A stretch of DNA of 60,474 nt from Nonomuraea zeae (GCF_005889725.1 NZ_VCKX01000038.1:1-60474), one strand, 5' to 3'. Positions 33,070-43,126 are shown, numbered from the stretch's first letter. The notes: generated by a model from the sequence alone, not told the origin. Made by a program: numbers and translations.

Positions 33070-33099
33070 GCCCATCGGTAGGGATCTCTATCGATGGGC
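33070..33099. promoter_or_regulatory. 30-bp near-perfect palindrome before the giant RHS gene
   Basis: Outer arms GCCCATCG (33070-33077) and CGATGGGC (33092-33099) are perfect; the inner 14 bases continue the dyad with only two mismatching pairs, centred on GATC. It ends one base before the GGAG ribosome site of the RHS gene, so it could be an operator or an RNA hairpin controlling translation. Confidence 0.7.
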
Positions 33100-33108
33100 G
33101 GAGCCGGA

Positions 33109-36100
33109 ATGTTCAGACATGTTCTCTCGGGTGGGCTCGTACTCGTACTGATCGCGGCCGGCTTCGCCCGATCGGGTCCCGCCGACGTCCGTACCGTGGC
33201 GGACCCCACGGTCATCCCCGCCCCGCTGAGCAGTTGCGGGTTCGGTACGGGCGCCACCACGACGACGCCCGGGATGCCCGACCACCAGGAGGCCGTGAGC
33301 CCGGCGGAGAGGCAGGCGCACACGGTGGCCTTCAGCGGTGCGAAAGTCGTCGTGAAACCGGGCACGGTGCGGCAACCGGTCAGCATCGGGATCACCGCGC
33401 TGACCGGCGCCGGCGTCACCGTCCCCCAGGACATGACGAACGTGACGGGCAAGGCCGTCGCCGGGTTCCGGTTCACGCCGCACCCGATGCAGTTCGCGGC
33501 CCCCGTCGAGGTGACGCTTCCGTACGACGCGACGCTCCTCACGGACGACGTCACCGCGCAGGACCTGTACACGTACTTCTTCGACGAGGCGAGCCTGTGC
33601 TGGCAGCCGCTCCAGCGCGTGAAGGTGGACGAGGCCGGCCACACGGTGACCTCCCTGACGGACCACTTCACCGACATGATCAACGCGGCGGTCTCGACGC
33701 CGGAGCATCCCGCGAACGAGTCGTTCGACCCCAACCAGCTCAAGGGCGTCCAGGCCGCCGATCCCGGCTCGAAGGTCAACCTGATCGCGCCGCCGCAGCC
33801 GGGGAACACGGGCGACAACCGGCTGAGCTATCCCATCGAGGTTCCGCCGGGCCGGCTCGGCCTGCAGCCGCAGCTCAACGTGTCCTACAGCTCGGAGTCC
33901 GGCAACGGCTGGATGGGCGTGGGCTGGGACCTGTCCACACCGTCGATCACGATCGACACCCGGTGGGGGGTGCCGCGCTACGCCGCGGACAAGGAGACCG
34001 AGACCTACCTGCTGAACGGCGCGCAGCTCACGCCGCCGGCCAACCGCGGAACGCCGCAGCCGCGCAGCTCGGAGAAGACGTTCCACGCGCGGGTCGAGGG
34101 CACGTTCATGCGGATCGTACGGCACGGCTCCTCCCCCAAGGACTACACCTGGGAATGCACCGACAAGTCGGGCGTCCGGTGGATCTACGACACGACGCTG
34201 AAGGACGGCGCCGGCAACGTCTACACATGGGCCCTGCGGGAGGTCCGCGACCTGCACGGGAACGTCGTCCGGTACGACCACGAGCAGGTGGACGTCCCCG
34301 GCGCCGAGCCGGGCCGCAACCTCTACGTCACGAAGATCACCTACAGCGGCCACTACTCCGTCACCTTCCTCCGCGACCGGGACCTCGGCGAGCCTCTGCG
34401 GAAAGACCAGATCATCGACGCGCGCGGCGGGTTCAAGCAGGTCACCGCCGACCTCTTACGCCGCATCGACGTCAGGCTGGACGACACCCTGATCCGCCGG
34501 TACGCGTTCGCCTACACCACGGGCGCGTTCGGAAAGACGCTGCTGGCCTCCATCGCGCAGCTCGACAGCCAGGGTGCGCCGTTCAACAAGCACGATTTCA
34601 GCTACTACGACGACATTCGCGACGCGCAGGGCAACTACCAGGCGTTCAGCCCGGCCGAGTGGACCTCGCCGAGCGACCACCTCAGCAACGAGCTGCTGAA
34701 CCTCACGCCCAGCCACCAGGGCGACGCGAGCGCGCTCAGCGCCGGCAGCAGCCTCAGCGAGGGCGCGCACCTCTACCTCGGGGTCGGAGGGTCGCCCTCG
34801 AAGACCAACTCGGTCGGCCTGAAGGTCGGCGGCGGCCACACCTCCAACGAGGGCGTGCTGGCTCTGATCGACGTGGACGGCGACGGGCTGCCGGACAAGG
34901 TGTTCCGCGACCACGACCAGGTGAGGTACCGCAAGAACCTGTCCGGCCCTCATGGGCAGACGCGGTTCGCCGGCGACTCGCACCCACTGGACCTGCCCGG
35001 GATCCTGGACGAGACCAGCAACACCCTGACGCTCGGCGTCGAGGGCTTCCCCGGCGGCGTCGCGGCGCAGGCCGACTTCGTCAACGCCTTCAGCACCACC
35101 GCGACGTACTTCGCCGACGTCAACGGTGACGGCGTCAGCGACCTGGTGAAGGGCGACAGCGTCCTGTTCGGCCGGGTCGGCGCGGACGGCACTCCGGTGT
35201 ACGGCGTCAGCGGTGACACGCCGGTGCCCGTCAGCCCCGGCCATCTGGAAACGGACGGGTTGTTCGACTTCAGCCAGGACCGCGACCGGCTGAACGAGTC
35301 GTTCCCCCTGCTGGACAGCGTGCGCCGCTGGGTCGCGCCCTTCGACGGGACCGTCAAGGTGGAGGGGCCGGTCAAGCTGGCGAGCACGAAGTCGGTGGAC
35401 GGCGTTCGCGTGGCCGTCCAGCATGAGGACGCGGAGCTCTGGTCCGCCACGATCGGCCCCGAGGACCCGGCCGAGCACGCGCCGGAGGGGGTGGACTCCG
35501 TCGCGGTGCGTCGCGGCGACCGGCTGTACTTCCGTGTCCAGTCGGTCTCCGACGGCACGGACGATGAGGTGTCCTGGAATCCCCAGGTCAGCTACCTCGG
35601 CGTGGCTGATGTCCGGGACGTCAACGGGCTCGCGCCGTACGTCTACAGAGCCTCGGACGACTTCACGCAGGGCGGGCGGTCCACCGAGGTGAAGGTGCCG
35701 CTGGACGGCACGATGCACCTGTCGGGCGACGTCCGCAGGTCGCGTGCGACCACCGACGACGTGACCGCGGTGATCACGGCTGACGGGACTCCGCTGTTCC
35801 AGCAGAAGATCACGGGCGACTCCCTGCCCATCGACGTGGACGTGCCGGTCCAGAAGGGGCAGACGCTCAAGTGGCGGCTCCAGATCGACTCGCCGATCGA
35901 CCTGGGCGCGCTCACGTGGACACCCGAGGCGACCTACGTCGAGCACCCAGACATCAAGGTGTCCCCGCCCTACGACGTCGACATGTACCCGATCGACGAG
36001 CTCACCGGCCCGCAGGGCTCCTTCACCGTCGCCGCCGGAGGCGACCTCACCATAGATCCGAGCCTCGCCTTCGATTTCGGCACGGCGAAGCCCAGCGGGC

Positions 36101-39100
36101 GGGTCGTCTTCACGGTGAAGAGGCGCGGCGCCCTCGTGGCCAAGAAGACCTTCGACGTCCACGAGGGCGTGCTGACCTCGCCGGGTCAGTTCGGCATCCA
36201 GGCCGCCACGGGCGACGAGCTGTTCTTCGACTTCAGCACGCTCGACCCGCGACTGCGCTCGTTCCTGACCGGCCAGGCGGTGAGGGCCGGCGACCAGGAC
36301 GCGCCGAGCGCCTTCCACAGCGCGGCGGTCGAGGGCGCGTTCCCGCAGCCGTACCGGGGGTGGGGCGCCGCCGGGTACAACGGCGCCCGCGCCACCCAGC
36401 CGATCGCGCAGGACGACCTGGTCATCGACGACGGTTTCGGCGACCAGTTGCCCGGCAGCGTCGATCAGACCGGGTTCGGCCAGGACCCGCGCGTCAAGCC
36501 GCCGAAGGTCGTGCCGTTCGCTCCCTCGCCGGCGCAGAACCGGTGGGGCGTCGGGGACTCGTCGTGGATCGGGCCGGAGGGCGGCAGCAGCGCCCGGTTC
36601 GGCGGCGGGTCGGTCGATCTGCCCAGCCCCGCTGACCTGGGCGACGCCGTGGCCGTGCCGCGGCTGTCGCGCTCCCGGCAGATCTCGCTCTCCGGCGGGA
36701 TCGGCCCGGCGGGAGCCAGCGCTGCCAAAGGCGACAGCACCGGCCAGCTGGACTTCATGGACATGAACGGGGACCGCTTCCCCGACGTGGTCAGCTCGGG
36801 CGGCATCCAGTACACCGACCCGACCGGCGGCCTCGGGGACACCCGTGGCCCCCTTCCCGACGGGGCGGTACGCCGTACCGGAACCGAGTCCGGAAGCATC
36901 AGCGCGGGCAGCGCGGCGCGAGTGATCGCGACCGGGCGCGGCTACGCGAGCCCGCCGGGAACCACGACGGCGGCCACCGCGACGGCGGGCAGCGACATGC
37001 CGCCGCTGGGCATCGGCGGGAGCCTCGGCGCCAGCGACGCCGACCAGCAGTTCGACCTGCTGGACCTGAACGGTGACGCCCTGCCGGACCGCGTGTACTC
37101 CGACGGCCGGGTGGCGCTCAACCTGGGCTACCGCTTCGGCGCTCCGGAGCCGTTCCGCAACCCGGGCCCGCTCAACAAGGGCAGCGGCGTGGACGCCGGG
37201 CTGAACCTCGGGTTCAACACCGACTTCTACGGCTTCGCCGGCGGCGTCTCCTACGACGAGAGCAGCACCTCCAGCTCCAGCACGCTGATGGACATGAACG
37301 GCGACGGCCTGCTGGACCGGGTGATCTCGGGCGATCCCATCAAGGTGGGGCTGAACACCGGCAGCGGCTTCGAGCAGCCGGTGGAGTTCCGCGGCAGCCT
37401 GAAGTCGGTGAACACCGACGCGAACGCGCGGCTGGGAGCGGCGGCGTACTTCACGTTCTCGATCTGCTTCCTGACTGTCTGCGTGGTCGTCAACCCGGGA
37501 GGGCACGCCTCCAAGGGCACGTCGCGGACCGAGGAGGCGCTGCGCGACCTCAACGGGGACGGGTACGCCGACCACGTCTCCTCGACGAAGGACGACCAGC
37601 TCGTCGTCGCCGAGAACCGGACCGGGCGGACCAACCTGCTGAAGACGGTCGCCAGGCCGCTCGGCGGGCGGCTCGACTTCGACTACAGCCGGGACGGGAA
37701 CACCTTCGGGCAGCCGCAGTCCAGGTTCGTGCTCTCTCGCGTGGCCGTGGACGACGGCCGCGCCGACGACGGGCCCGGGCAGGTGAGCACGTACACCTAC
37801 GACGACGGCGTGTACGACCGGCTGGAGCGGGAGTTCGACGGGTACAAAACGGTGGTCTCGCACGAGGACACGCGGCGCGTCACCCGGACGTACCGGACGG
37901 ATGGCCACTACACCCGCGGCCTGGTCGTTTCGACGGTGACGGCCGATGACGACGGCCACAAGTTCGTGGAGACCACGAACACCTACACGCTCGACGGCGA
38001 TCCCGCCGACACGACCGCCACGATCTTCCCCGCTCTGACGCGGACCGACGTGCGGTACTTCGAGGGAGCGGCGACCGCCGGCAAGTCCACCTTCACCACC
38101 TACGAGTACGACAACGTGGGAAATATCACGAAGTCATTTGACGCCGGGGACGCCGGCGCGGCCGACGACGTGGACACCCGGATCGGGTACTCCGCGTGCG
38201 TGCCCGGCTCGCCCGACGTGATCGACGTGTTCAGCGGCGGCACGCTGCTCCGCCACCGCGAGTCGACCGTGGACTGCGCCACGGGGGACGTCACCCGGCA
38301 GGTGGCCGAGCTCGCCGACGGTTCGTCCGCCGTCACCGATCTCGCCTATTTCGACAACGGCAACCTGCGGACCTGCACCGGGCCCGCCAACAGGAGCGGG
38401 CAGCGGTACACGGAGACCTACGCCTACGACGCGGTGGTCTCGACGTACGTGGAGTCGGTGACCGACAGCTTCGGCTTCCGCTCCACCTCCACGCACGACC
38501 TCAGGTTCGGGCTGCAGGAGTCCGGCACCGACCTCAACCAGCAGACCGTCCGCAACACCTACGACGCGGCCGGCCGGCTGTCCTCGGTGACCGGGCCATA
38601 CGAAGCCTCGTCCGGGCACCACACGGTCGATTTCGAGTACCACCCCGAGGCTTCCGTGCCGTACGGGATCACCCGGCATTTCGACGGCCAGGCCGGTGAC
38701 CCGCTGGACACGATCGACACGATCACGTTCACCGACGGCCTGGACCGCGTGATCCAGACCAAGACGGACGCGACGGTGGCGCACGTGCCGGTCGTGGTGG
38801 TGTCCGGGCGGGTGGTCTACGACGCGCTCGGGCGTGCCGTCGAGGAGTTCTTCCCCGTGACCGAGGCGAAGGGGCCGGGGAACACCACCTTCACCGCGGC
38901 CTTCGACACGGTGGCGCCGACGGCCAAGACCTATGACGTCCAGGACCGCGTCACCAAGGTCGTCCTCCCGGACCGGACGACCTCCACGGCCCGGTACGGC
39001 TTCGGGCTCTCGCAGTTCGAGACGGTCGCGACCGACGCCAACGGCAAGGTCGTGCGGACCTATCGGGACGTACGCGGGCAGATGACCTCGATCAAGGACA

Positions 39101-41409
39101 GCGTCAGCACGACCGGCTTCGGCTACGACGCGCTCGGCCAGCGGACGTCGATCGTGGACGACAAGGGCAACACCACGACCATGTCGTACGACAACTTCGG
39201 CCGCAGGACCGTCGTGGCCGATCCGTCCTCCGGACGCACGGAAACCGTCTACGACCTGGCCGGGAACCCGATCAAGAAGATCAACGCCGCCGGGGCGGCC
39301 GTCCAGTACACCTACGACTTCAACCGGCTGAGCGGCGTGCGGTACCCGATCTTCACCGGGAACAACGTGACCTACACCTACGGCGGGCCCGGCGCGCCGA
39401 ACAACACGGCCAACCGGATCGCCGCGGTCGTGGACGGCGCCGGCAGCGTGGCGCGGGAGTACGGGCCGCTCGGCGAGCTCACCAAGGAGACGCGGACCGT
39501 GCACGCGCAGGGCAGCCACGTGCTCACCTTCACCACGCAGTACCGGTACGACACGTGGAATCGGGTGCTCGACCTCACCTTCCCCGACGGCGAGGTGCTG
39601 ACCTACCACTACGACAGCGGCGGGCAGGTGGACGCGGCGACCGGGCTCAAGGGCGGCACCACGTACCAGTACCTCAAGCGGCTGGACTACGACAAGTTCG
39701 GCCAGCGCGCGCTGGCCGACACCGGTAACGGCACGCGGACGCAGTACACCTACGACCCGCTGACACGGCGGCTGCAGAACCTGCGGGCGAGCCTGGCCCA
39801 GGGCACCGTCTTCGAGAACACCACCTACGGCTACGACGGGGTCGGGAACCTCACCTCGCTCCAGAACGCCGCCGGCCCGCCGTCGTCGGAGTCGTTCCAG
39901 TACGACGACGTGTACCGGCTCACGCACGCGCAGGGCACCTTCAAGAGCGATCCGTACACGCTGGACCTGCGCTACGACAGCATCAGCAACATCACCAGCA
40001 AGGCGCTGACGCACGGCAAGGACAGTTACACCAACGCCTACACCTACGGCGGGGCGCACGCCGCGAGCCAGATCGGGATCCAGTCGTTCGCCTACGACGC
40101 CAACGGCAACCAGATCAGCAGGAACCAGCAGCCGCGGCCCCGCCGCCAGCTGATCTGGGACGAGGACAACCGCCTGGCCTGCGACCACGAGAACGTCCAG
40201 TCGAAGGACCTGCCCCAGTCCCCCGACTCGTGCGACAACGCGGGCGGCGCGCCCAACGCGCGGTATTTCTACGACGACCAGGGCACGCGGGTCGTCAAGG
40301 ACGGCGCGCAGTTCCACGTCTATCCGAACCAGAACTACTCCACCAACGGCAACAAGGAGTACAAGCACATCTACGTCGGCTCGACTCGGCTGCTGACCAA
40401 GCAGGTCGAGCAGCCGCACAAGGTCGAGGACCGGCAGTTCTACGCTCACAACGACCACCTCGGCTCGACCGGGTACGTCACCGACAGTTCGGGCGGCCTG
40501 GTGGAGACACTGAAGTACATCCCGGGCGGGGAGACGTGGGTGGACGACAAGCCGTCCCAGCCGGTGCCGCTGGAGTTCGGCGGGAAGGAGCTCGACGACG
40601 AGACCGGGATGTACTACTTCGGGGCTCGGTACTACGACCCGCGGACCGCGGCCTGGCAGAGCGCCGATCCGGCTCTGCCGGACTCGGGGACGACCTCGCT
40701 CGCCCTGTCGTCGTACCTCTACGGCAACGCCAACCCGCTGCGGTACACCGACCCGGACGGGCTCTCGCCCGCGTCCGGCTCCTCCGGGGATCAGCCGCCC
40801 CCGCCGCTGACGGCCGAGGACGGATATTACGCGGAGTACTCGACCTCCACCGGTGAAGGCGCGACGCACTACTCGATCGCCGAGGACGGCCAGCCGTACG
40901 CGGACTACCGGGTCGAGTACCCCGAGCCGGTGAGCCAGGGCAAGGCCGGCCTCATGGCCAGGTTCCAGCGAAGCCTCGCCGGAAGGATCCTCGCCAAGGC
41001 CATGGACAGCCGCGCACCCGTGATGACCAACCAGAAGGGCGGCGGCGTGCAGGCCACGCCACGCAGCGAGGCCGTCGACAACACCGTCAAGAGGGGGTTG
41101 TCGGCCGCCGAGGACGTCGGGCCCGGGCGCGGCGGCAAGGGCGGCGGCGGCCGGCTCCAGTCGGGCATCGACCCGGTCGCCAGGGCGGGCAACGTGGCGG
41201 ACGCGGTGGGACGGGCCGGTTTCTGGGCCGGGCTCATCCACGGGATTTTCGCCGACTACGAGACCATGCAGGACGCGAAGGCGCACGGGCGCACGTACAG
41301 CGAAGAGGTCGAGCAGCGGCATCGGGACTACAAGTACACGACCATCTTCCCGTGGGGCTTCGTCATCGAGAACAAGGAGTACTGCCCGGACGACAGCTGC
41401 ATCCAATAG
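33109..41409 (+). CDS. Giant secreted SpvB/FG-GAP/RHS-repeat protein with unrecognised C-terminal tip
   Basis: About 2766 residues from ATG 33109; GGAG five bases before it, and the palindrome covering the earlier ATG at 33094, decide the start. A Sec signal (MFRHVLSGGLVLVLIAAGFA) is followed by a ZU5-like beta domain (about 60-195), an SpvB domain from about 235 (LSYPIEVPPGRLGLQPQLNV), calcium-binding-like D-x-N/D-G-D repeats near 590, 675, 1220, 1320, 1395 and 1480, a beta-sandwich insert at about 750-1080, many YD repeats from about 1670 to 2340, and the RHS core ending in PLRYTDPDGL near 2552. This is the B plus C architecture of Tc toxins on one chain. DPDGL is the usual self-cleavage region. 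The last 214 residues hold a glycine-rich linker and a tip ending YCPDDSCIQ, with no toxin family I recognise. No TcA-like partner or immunity gene was identified. Confidence 0.9.
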   Translation: MFRHVLSGGLVLVLIAAGFARSGPADVRTVADPTVIPAPLSSCGFGTGATTTTPGMPDHQEAVSPAERQAHTVAFSGAKVVVKPGTVRQPVSIGITALTGAGVTVPQDMTNVTGKAVAGFRFTPHPMQFAAPVEVTLPYDATLLTDDVTAQDLYTYFFDEASLCWQPLQRVKVDEAGHTVTSLTDHFTDMINAAVSTPEHPANESFDPNQLKGVQAADPGSKVNLIAPPQPGNTGDNRLSYPIEVPPGRLGLQPQLNVSYSSESGNGWMGVGWDLSTPSITIDTRWGVPRYAADKETETYLLNGAQLTPPANRGTPQPRSSEKTFHARVEGTFMRIVRHGSSPKDYTWECTDKSGVRWIYDTTLKDGAGNVYTWALREVRDLHGNVVRYDHEQVDVPGAEPGRNLYVTKITYSGHYSVTFLRDRDLGEPLRKDQIIDARGGFKQVTADLLRRIDVRLDDTLIRRYAFAYTTGAFGKTLLASIAQLDSQGAPFNKHDFSYYDDIRDAQGNYQAFSPAEWTSPSDHLSNELLNLTPSHQGDASALSAGSSLSEGAHLYLGVGGSPSKTNSVGLKVGGGHTSNEGVLALIDVDGDGLPDKVFRDHDQVRYRKNLSGPHGQTRFAGDSHPLDLPGILDETSNTLTLGVEGFPGGVAAQADFVNAFSTTATYFADVNGDGVSDLVKGDSVLFGRVGADGTPVYGVSGDTPVPVSPGHLETDGLFDFSQDRDRLNESFPLLDSVRRWVAPFDGTVKVEGPVKLASTKSVDGVRVAVQHEDAELWSATIGPEDPAEHAPEGVDSVAVRRGDRLYFRVQSVSDGTDDEVSWNPQVSYLGVADVRDVNGLAPYVYRASDDFTQGGRSTEVKVPLDGTMHLSGDVRRSRATTDDVTAVITADGTPLFQQKITGDSLPIDVDVPVQKGQTLKWRLQIDSPIDLGALTWTPEATYVEHPDIKVSPPYDVDMYPIDELTGPQGSFTVAAGGDLTIDPSLAFDFGTAKPSGRVVFTVKRRGALVAKKTFDVHEGVLTSPGQFGIQAATGDELFFDFSTLDPRLRSFLTGQAVRAGDQDAPSAFHSAAVEGAFPQPYRGWGAAGYNGARATQPIAQDDLVIDDGFGDQLPGSVDQTGFGQDPRVKPPKVVPFAPSPAQNRWGVGDSSWIGPEGGSSARFGGGSVDLPSPADLGDAVAVPRLSRSRQISLSGGIGPAGASAAKGDSTGQLDFMDMNGDRFPDVVSSGGIQYTDPTGGLGDTRGPLPDGAVRRTGTESGSISAGSAARVIATGRGYASPPGTTTAATATAGSDMPPLGIGGSLGASDADQQFDLLDLNGDALPDRVYSDGRVALNLGYRFGAPEPFRNPGPLNKGSGVDAGLNLGFNTDFYGFAGGVSYDESSTSSSSTLMDMNGDGLLDRVISGDPIKVGLNTGSGFEQPVEFRGSLKSVNTDANARLGAAAYFTFSICFLTVCVVVNPGGHASKGTSRTEEALRDLNGDGYADHVSSTKDDQLVVAENRTGRTNLLKTVARPLGGRLDFDYSRDGNTFGQPQSRFVLSRVAVDDGRADDGPGQVSTYTYDDGVYDRLEREFDGYKTVVSHEDTRRVTRTYRTDGHYTRGLVVSTVTADDDGHKFVETTNTYTLDGDPADTTATIFPALTRTDVRYFEGAATAGKSTFTTYEYDNVGNITKSFDAGDAGAADDVDTRIGYSACVPGSPDVIDVFSGGTLLRHRESTVDCATGDVTRQVAELADGSSAVTDLAYFDNGNLRTCTGPANRSGQRYTETYAYDAVVSTYVESVTDSFGFRSTSTHDLRFGLQESGTDLNQQTVRNTYDAAGRLSSVTGPYEASSGHHTVDFEYHPEASVPYGITRHFDGQAGDPLDTIDTITFTDGLDRVIQTKTDATVAHVPVVVVSGRVVYDALGRAVEEFFPVTEAKGPGNTTFTAAFDTVAPTAKTYDVQDRVTKVVLPDRTTSTARYGFGLSQFETVATDANGKVVRTYRDVRGQMTSIKDSVSTTGFGYDALGQRTSIVDDKGNTTTMSYDNFGRRTVVADPSSGRTETVYDLAGNPIKKINAAGAAVQYTYDFNRLSGVRYPIFTGNNVTYTYGGPGAPNNTANRIAAVVDGAGSVAREYGPLGELTKETRTVHAQGSHVLTFTTQYRYDTWNRVLDLTFPDGEVLTYHYDSGGQVDAATGLKGGTTYQYLKRLDYDKFGQRALADTGNGTRTQYTYDPLTRRLQNLRASLAQGTVFENTTYGYDGVGNLTSLQNAAGPPSSESFQYDDVYRLTHAQGTFKSDPYTLDLRYDSISNITSKALTHGKDSYTNAYTYGGAHAASQIGIQSFAYDANGNQISRNQQPRPRRQLIWDEDNRLACDHENVQSKDLPQSPDSCDNAGGAPNARYFYDDQGTRVVKDGAQFHVYPNQNYSTNGNKEYKHIYVGSTRLLTKQVEQPHKVEDRQFYAHNDHLGSTGYVTDSSGGLVETLKYIPGGETWVDDKPSQPVPLEFGGKELDDETGMYYFGARYYDPRTAAWQSADPALPDSGTTSLALSSYLYGNANPLRYTDPDGLSPASGSSGDQPPPPLTAEDGYYAEYSTSTGEGATHYSIAEDGQPYADYRVEYPEPVSQGKAGLMARFQRSLAGRILAKAMDSRAPVMTNQKGGGVQATPRSEAVDNTVKRGLSAAEDVGPGRGGKGGGGRLQSGIDPVARAGNVADAVGRAGFWAGLIHGIFADYETMQDAKAHGRTYSEEVEQRHRDYKYTTIFPWGFVIENKEYCPDDSCIQ

Positions 41410-41427
41410 GTGGTGCATGATGACGGG

Positions 41428-41967
41428 ATGCCGACTCTCCCGTTCGTCCAGAACGACGGTGATTCCCGCGTCAAGCGCCCGGCACAGGCGGATGAGCGCA
41501 CGACGATGGTGGCGTTCCTGCGCTGGCATCGGAAGACCCTGGAGCACAAGTGCGCCGGCCTGGCGCCGGCGCAGCTCGCCCAGCGGGCGGTGGGCCGGTC
41601 GGCGCTGTCGCTGCTCGGCCTCGTGCGGCACGCGGCCGAGTCCGAGCGCTTCTGGTTCCGCCGGGTGATGGCGGGGCAGGAGCCGCCGCCCCTGTTCTCC
41701 TCCCCGGCCGCCCCCGGCGGCGCGTTCGAGGTGGCGGGGGCGGACGCGCGGATGGTCGCCGAGGCGTGGCGGGCCTGGCAGGCGGAGATCGCGTTCGCCG
41801 ACCGGCTCGTCGACGCGGCCCCCGACCTCGGGCTCACCGGGAACGAGCCCGGGGAGGGGCCCGTGTCGCTGCGCTGGGTGCTGATGCACATGGTGGAGGA
41901 GTACGCGCGGCACAACGGCCACGCGGACCTGCTCAGGGAACAGATCGACGGCGCGGTGGGGCTCTGA
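41428..41967 (+). CDS. DinB/DUF664 family protein
   Basis: 179 residues from ATG 41428. DUF664 marks are RTTMVAFLRWHRKTLEHKCA, LLGLVRHAAESERFWFRRVM (first metal histidine) and LRWVLMHMVEEYARHNGHAD (C-terminal histidines). It is a probable metal-dependent thiol-transferase-like four-helix bundle, cytosolic, function unknown. It begins 18 bases after the giant RHS stop and could be co-transcribed, but its conserved housekeeping-like family argues against a role as immunity protein. Confidence 0.85.
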   Translation: MPTLPFVQNDGDSRVKRPAQADERTTMVAFLRWHRKTLEHKCAGLAPAQLAQRAVGRSALSLLGLVRHAAESERFWFRRVMAGQEPPPLFSSPAAPGGAFEVAGADARMVAEAWRAWQAEIAFADRLVDAAPDLGLTGNEPGEGPVSLRWVLMHMVEEYARHNGHADLLREQIDGAVGL

Positions 41968-42010
41968 CCGCACCCGGTTCGCGACGGCGGGCGACGGCCC
42001 GACACGCGGT

Positions 42011-42769
42011 TCAGCGGGGCGAGCCGGCCCGGGTGAAGTGACCGCGCGCGACCAGGTCGGTCGTCACCACGATGGCCACGGCCTCGGCGGCCAGCAGCGC
42101 CACCAGCACCACGAGCTGCACGACCCCGGCCTCGATCGGGCCGGCCCCGCCGAGCAGCATGCCCACGAAGGCGCCGGGCAGCGTGACCAGGCCCACGGTC
42201 CTGGTCTGGTCGAGCGCCGGCACCAGAGCCTGGTTCGCCGCCGGCCGGCAGATCTCCAGCGCCGCGTCCCTCGGCAGGAAGCCCAGCGCCAGCGCCGCCT
42301 CCACCTCTCCCCTGCGCTGGGCCAGCTCGTCCACTGCCCGCCGCCCGGCGAGCGAGGTGGCGGTCATGCAGCCGCCCAGCAGGATGCCCGCGATGGGGAT
42401 CACCACGATCGCGTCCATGGAGATCACTCCGGTGCCGGCCAGCAGGGCGAGCACCGGGACGACGCCCGCGGCGATCGGCACCGCCGCCCACCAGGCCGCC
42501 CGGTCACGGGTGATGCGCCGGCCCGCGGTGAAGGCCGCGACGCCGTACATGAGCAGGATGAACCCCGCCGCCGCCGCGAAGTAGGCGACCACCCACGTGA
42601 TCAGGGCGGAGACCGCACCGAGCTGCACCGCCGCCCGCAGGCAGGCGGTCAGCACGGCCCGCCCGTGGCCGAGCCGGCCCAGCCACGCCACCATGGCACC
42701 CAGCCCGATGAGGGCCACCAGGATCACGGGGAGAAGGGGGGTCAGGGAGATCAGAGAAGAGGAGCGCAC
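42011..42769 (-). CDS. UPF0014 (FetB-like) membrane permease
   Basis: 252 residues with about seven hydrophobic helices. DQTRTVGLVTLPGAFVGMLL is the family hallmark, with MDAIVVIPIAGILLGGCMTA before it. FetB forms an iron-export ABC transporter with the ATPase FetA in E. coli. No ATPase gene is adjacent: the region upstream of the start (42770 onwards) has no gene, and downstream lies the DinB gene. It works with an ATPase encoded elsewhere or alone. Confidence 0.88.
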   Translation of the reverse strand: MRSSSLISLTPLLPVILVALIGLGAMVAWLGRLGHGRAVLTACLRAAVQLGAVSALITWVVAYFAAAAGFILLMYGVAAFTAGRRITRDRAAWWAAVPIAAGVVPVLALLAGTGVISMDAIVVIPIAGILLGGCMTATSLAGRRAVDELAQRRGEVEAALALGFLPRDAALEICRPAANQALVPALDQTRTVGLVTLPGAFVGMLLGGAGPIEAGVVQLVVLVALLAAEAVAIVVTTDLVARGHFTRAGSPR

Positions 42770-43126
42770 AGCCAGTACTATCCCGCCGCCGGCCGGTCGG
42801 CGGAGTCCGGCAGGTCACGCGGGCCACCCTGGCCGCACGCGATCCGCTGACCGTCGAGCCACTGAGCTCGGCAATTCGGTGAACGTGGCCGAGGCCGTCG
42901 CCTTGCCGGCCTCGTACCGCGTGATCGTCCCTGACCCCTGCCGGAGGACCTCGCCTCCTGCCCGCGCGCGTCCAGCGGCCCGACCACTCGGTGGTCACCC
43001 GTGACGCTTTGGCGTATTCGAAAAGGCAGGCCACCCTCGGGTGCTGCTGCACAGACAGAGCGCCTCTATCGGCGAAGTGCCGCGTAGTCAAAGTCTTGTC
43101 CGGAGAGATTAGCAACCACTTCATCG
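42770..43126. other. Non-coding stretch between permease and hypothetical gene
   Basis: About 360 bases. The minus strand around 42860-42960 reads QGSGTITRYEAGKATASATF, vaguely like part of an XRE repressor, but it is too short to call. Promoters of both flanking divergent genes must lie here. Confidence 0.4.

Noticed and set aside
33094..33108. ATG at 33094 as the start of the giant RHS protein
   Set aside because: It lies inside the 30-bp palindrome and has a poor ribosome site, whereas GGAG is five bases before the ATG at 33109.
34456..37959. Minus-strand open frame of 1167 codons opposite the giant RHS gene
   Set aside because: Same shadow effect; no recognisable protein features.
41428..41967. 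DinB-like gene as immunity protein of the giant RHS tip
   Set aside because: DinB/DUF664 proteins are widespread and unlinked to RHS tips; position alone is not enough.
38134..41973. Minus-strand open frame of 1279 codons opposite the giant RHS gene
   Set aside because: Its translation is low-complexity (runs of V, G, A, R), has no domain, and exists because the real gene has GC-rich third positions; the plus strand carries clear RHS motifs.
42860..42960. Possible XRE regulator fragment on the minus strand
   Set aside because: Only about 20 residues look suggestive and no start, stop or flanking domain supports it.
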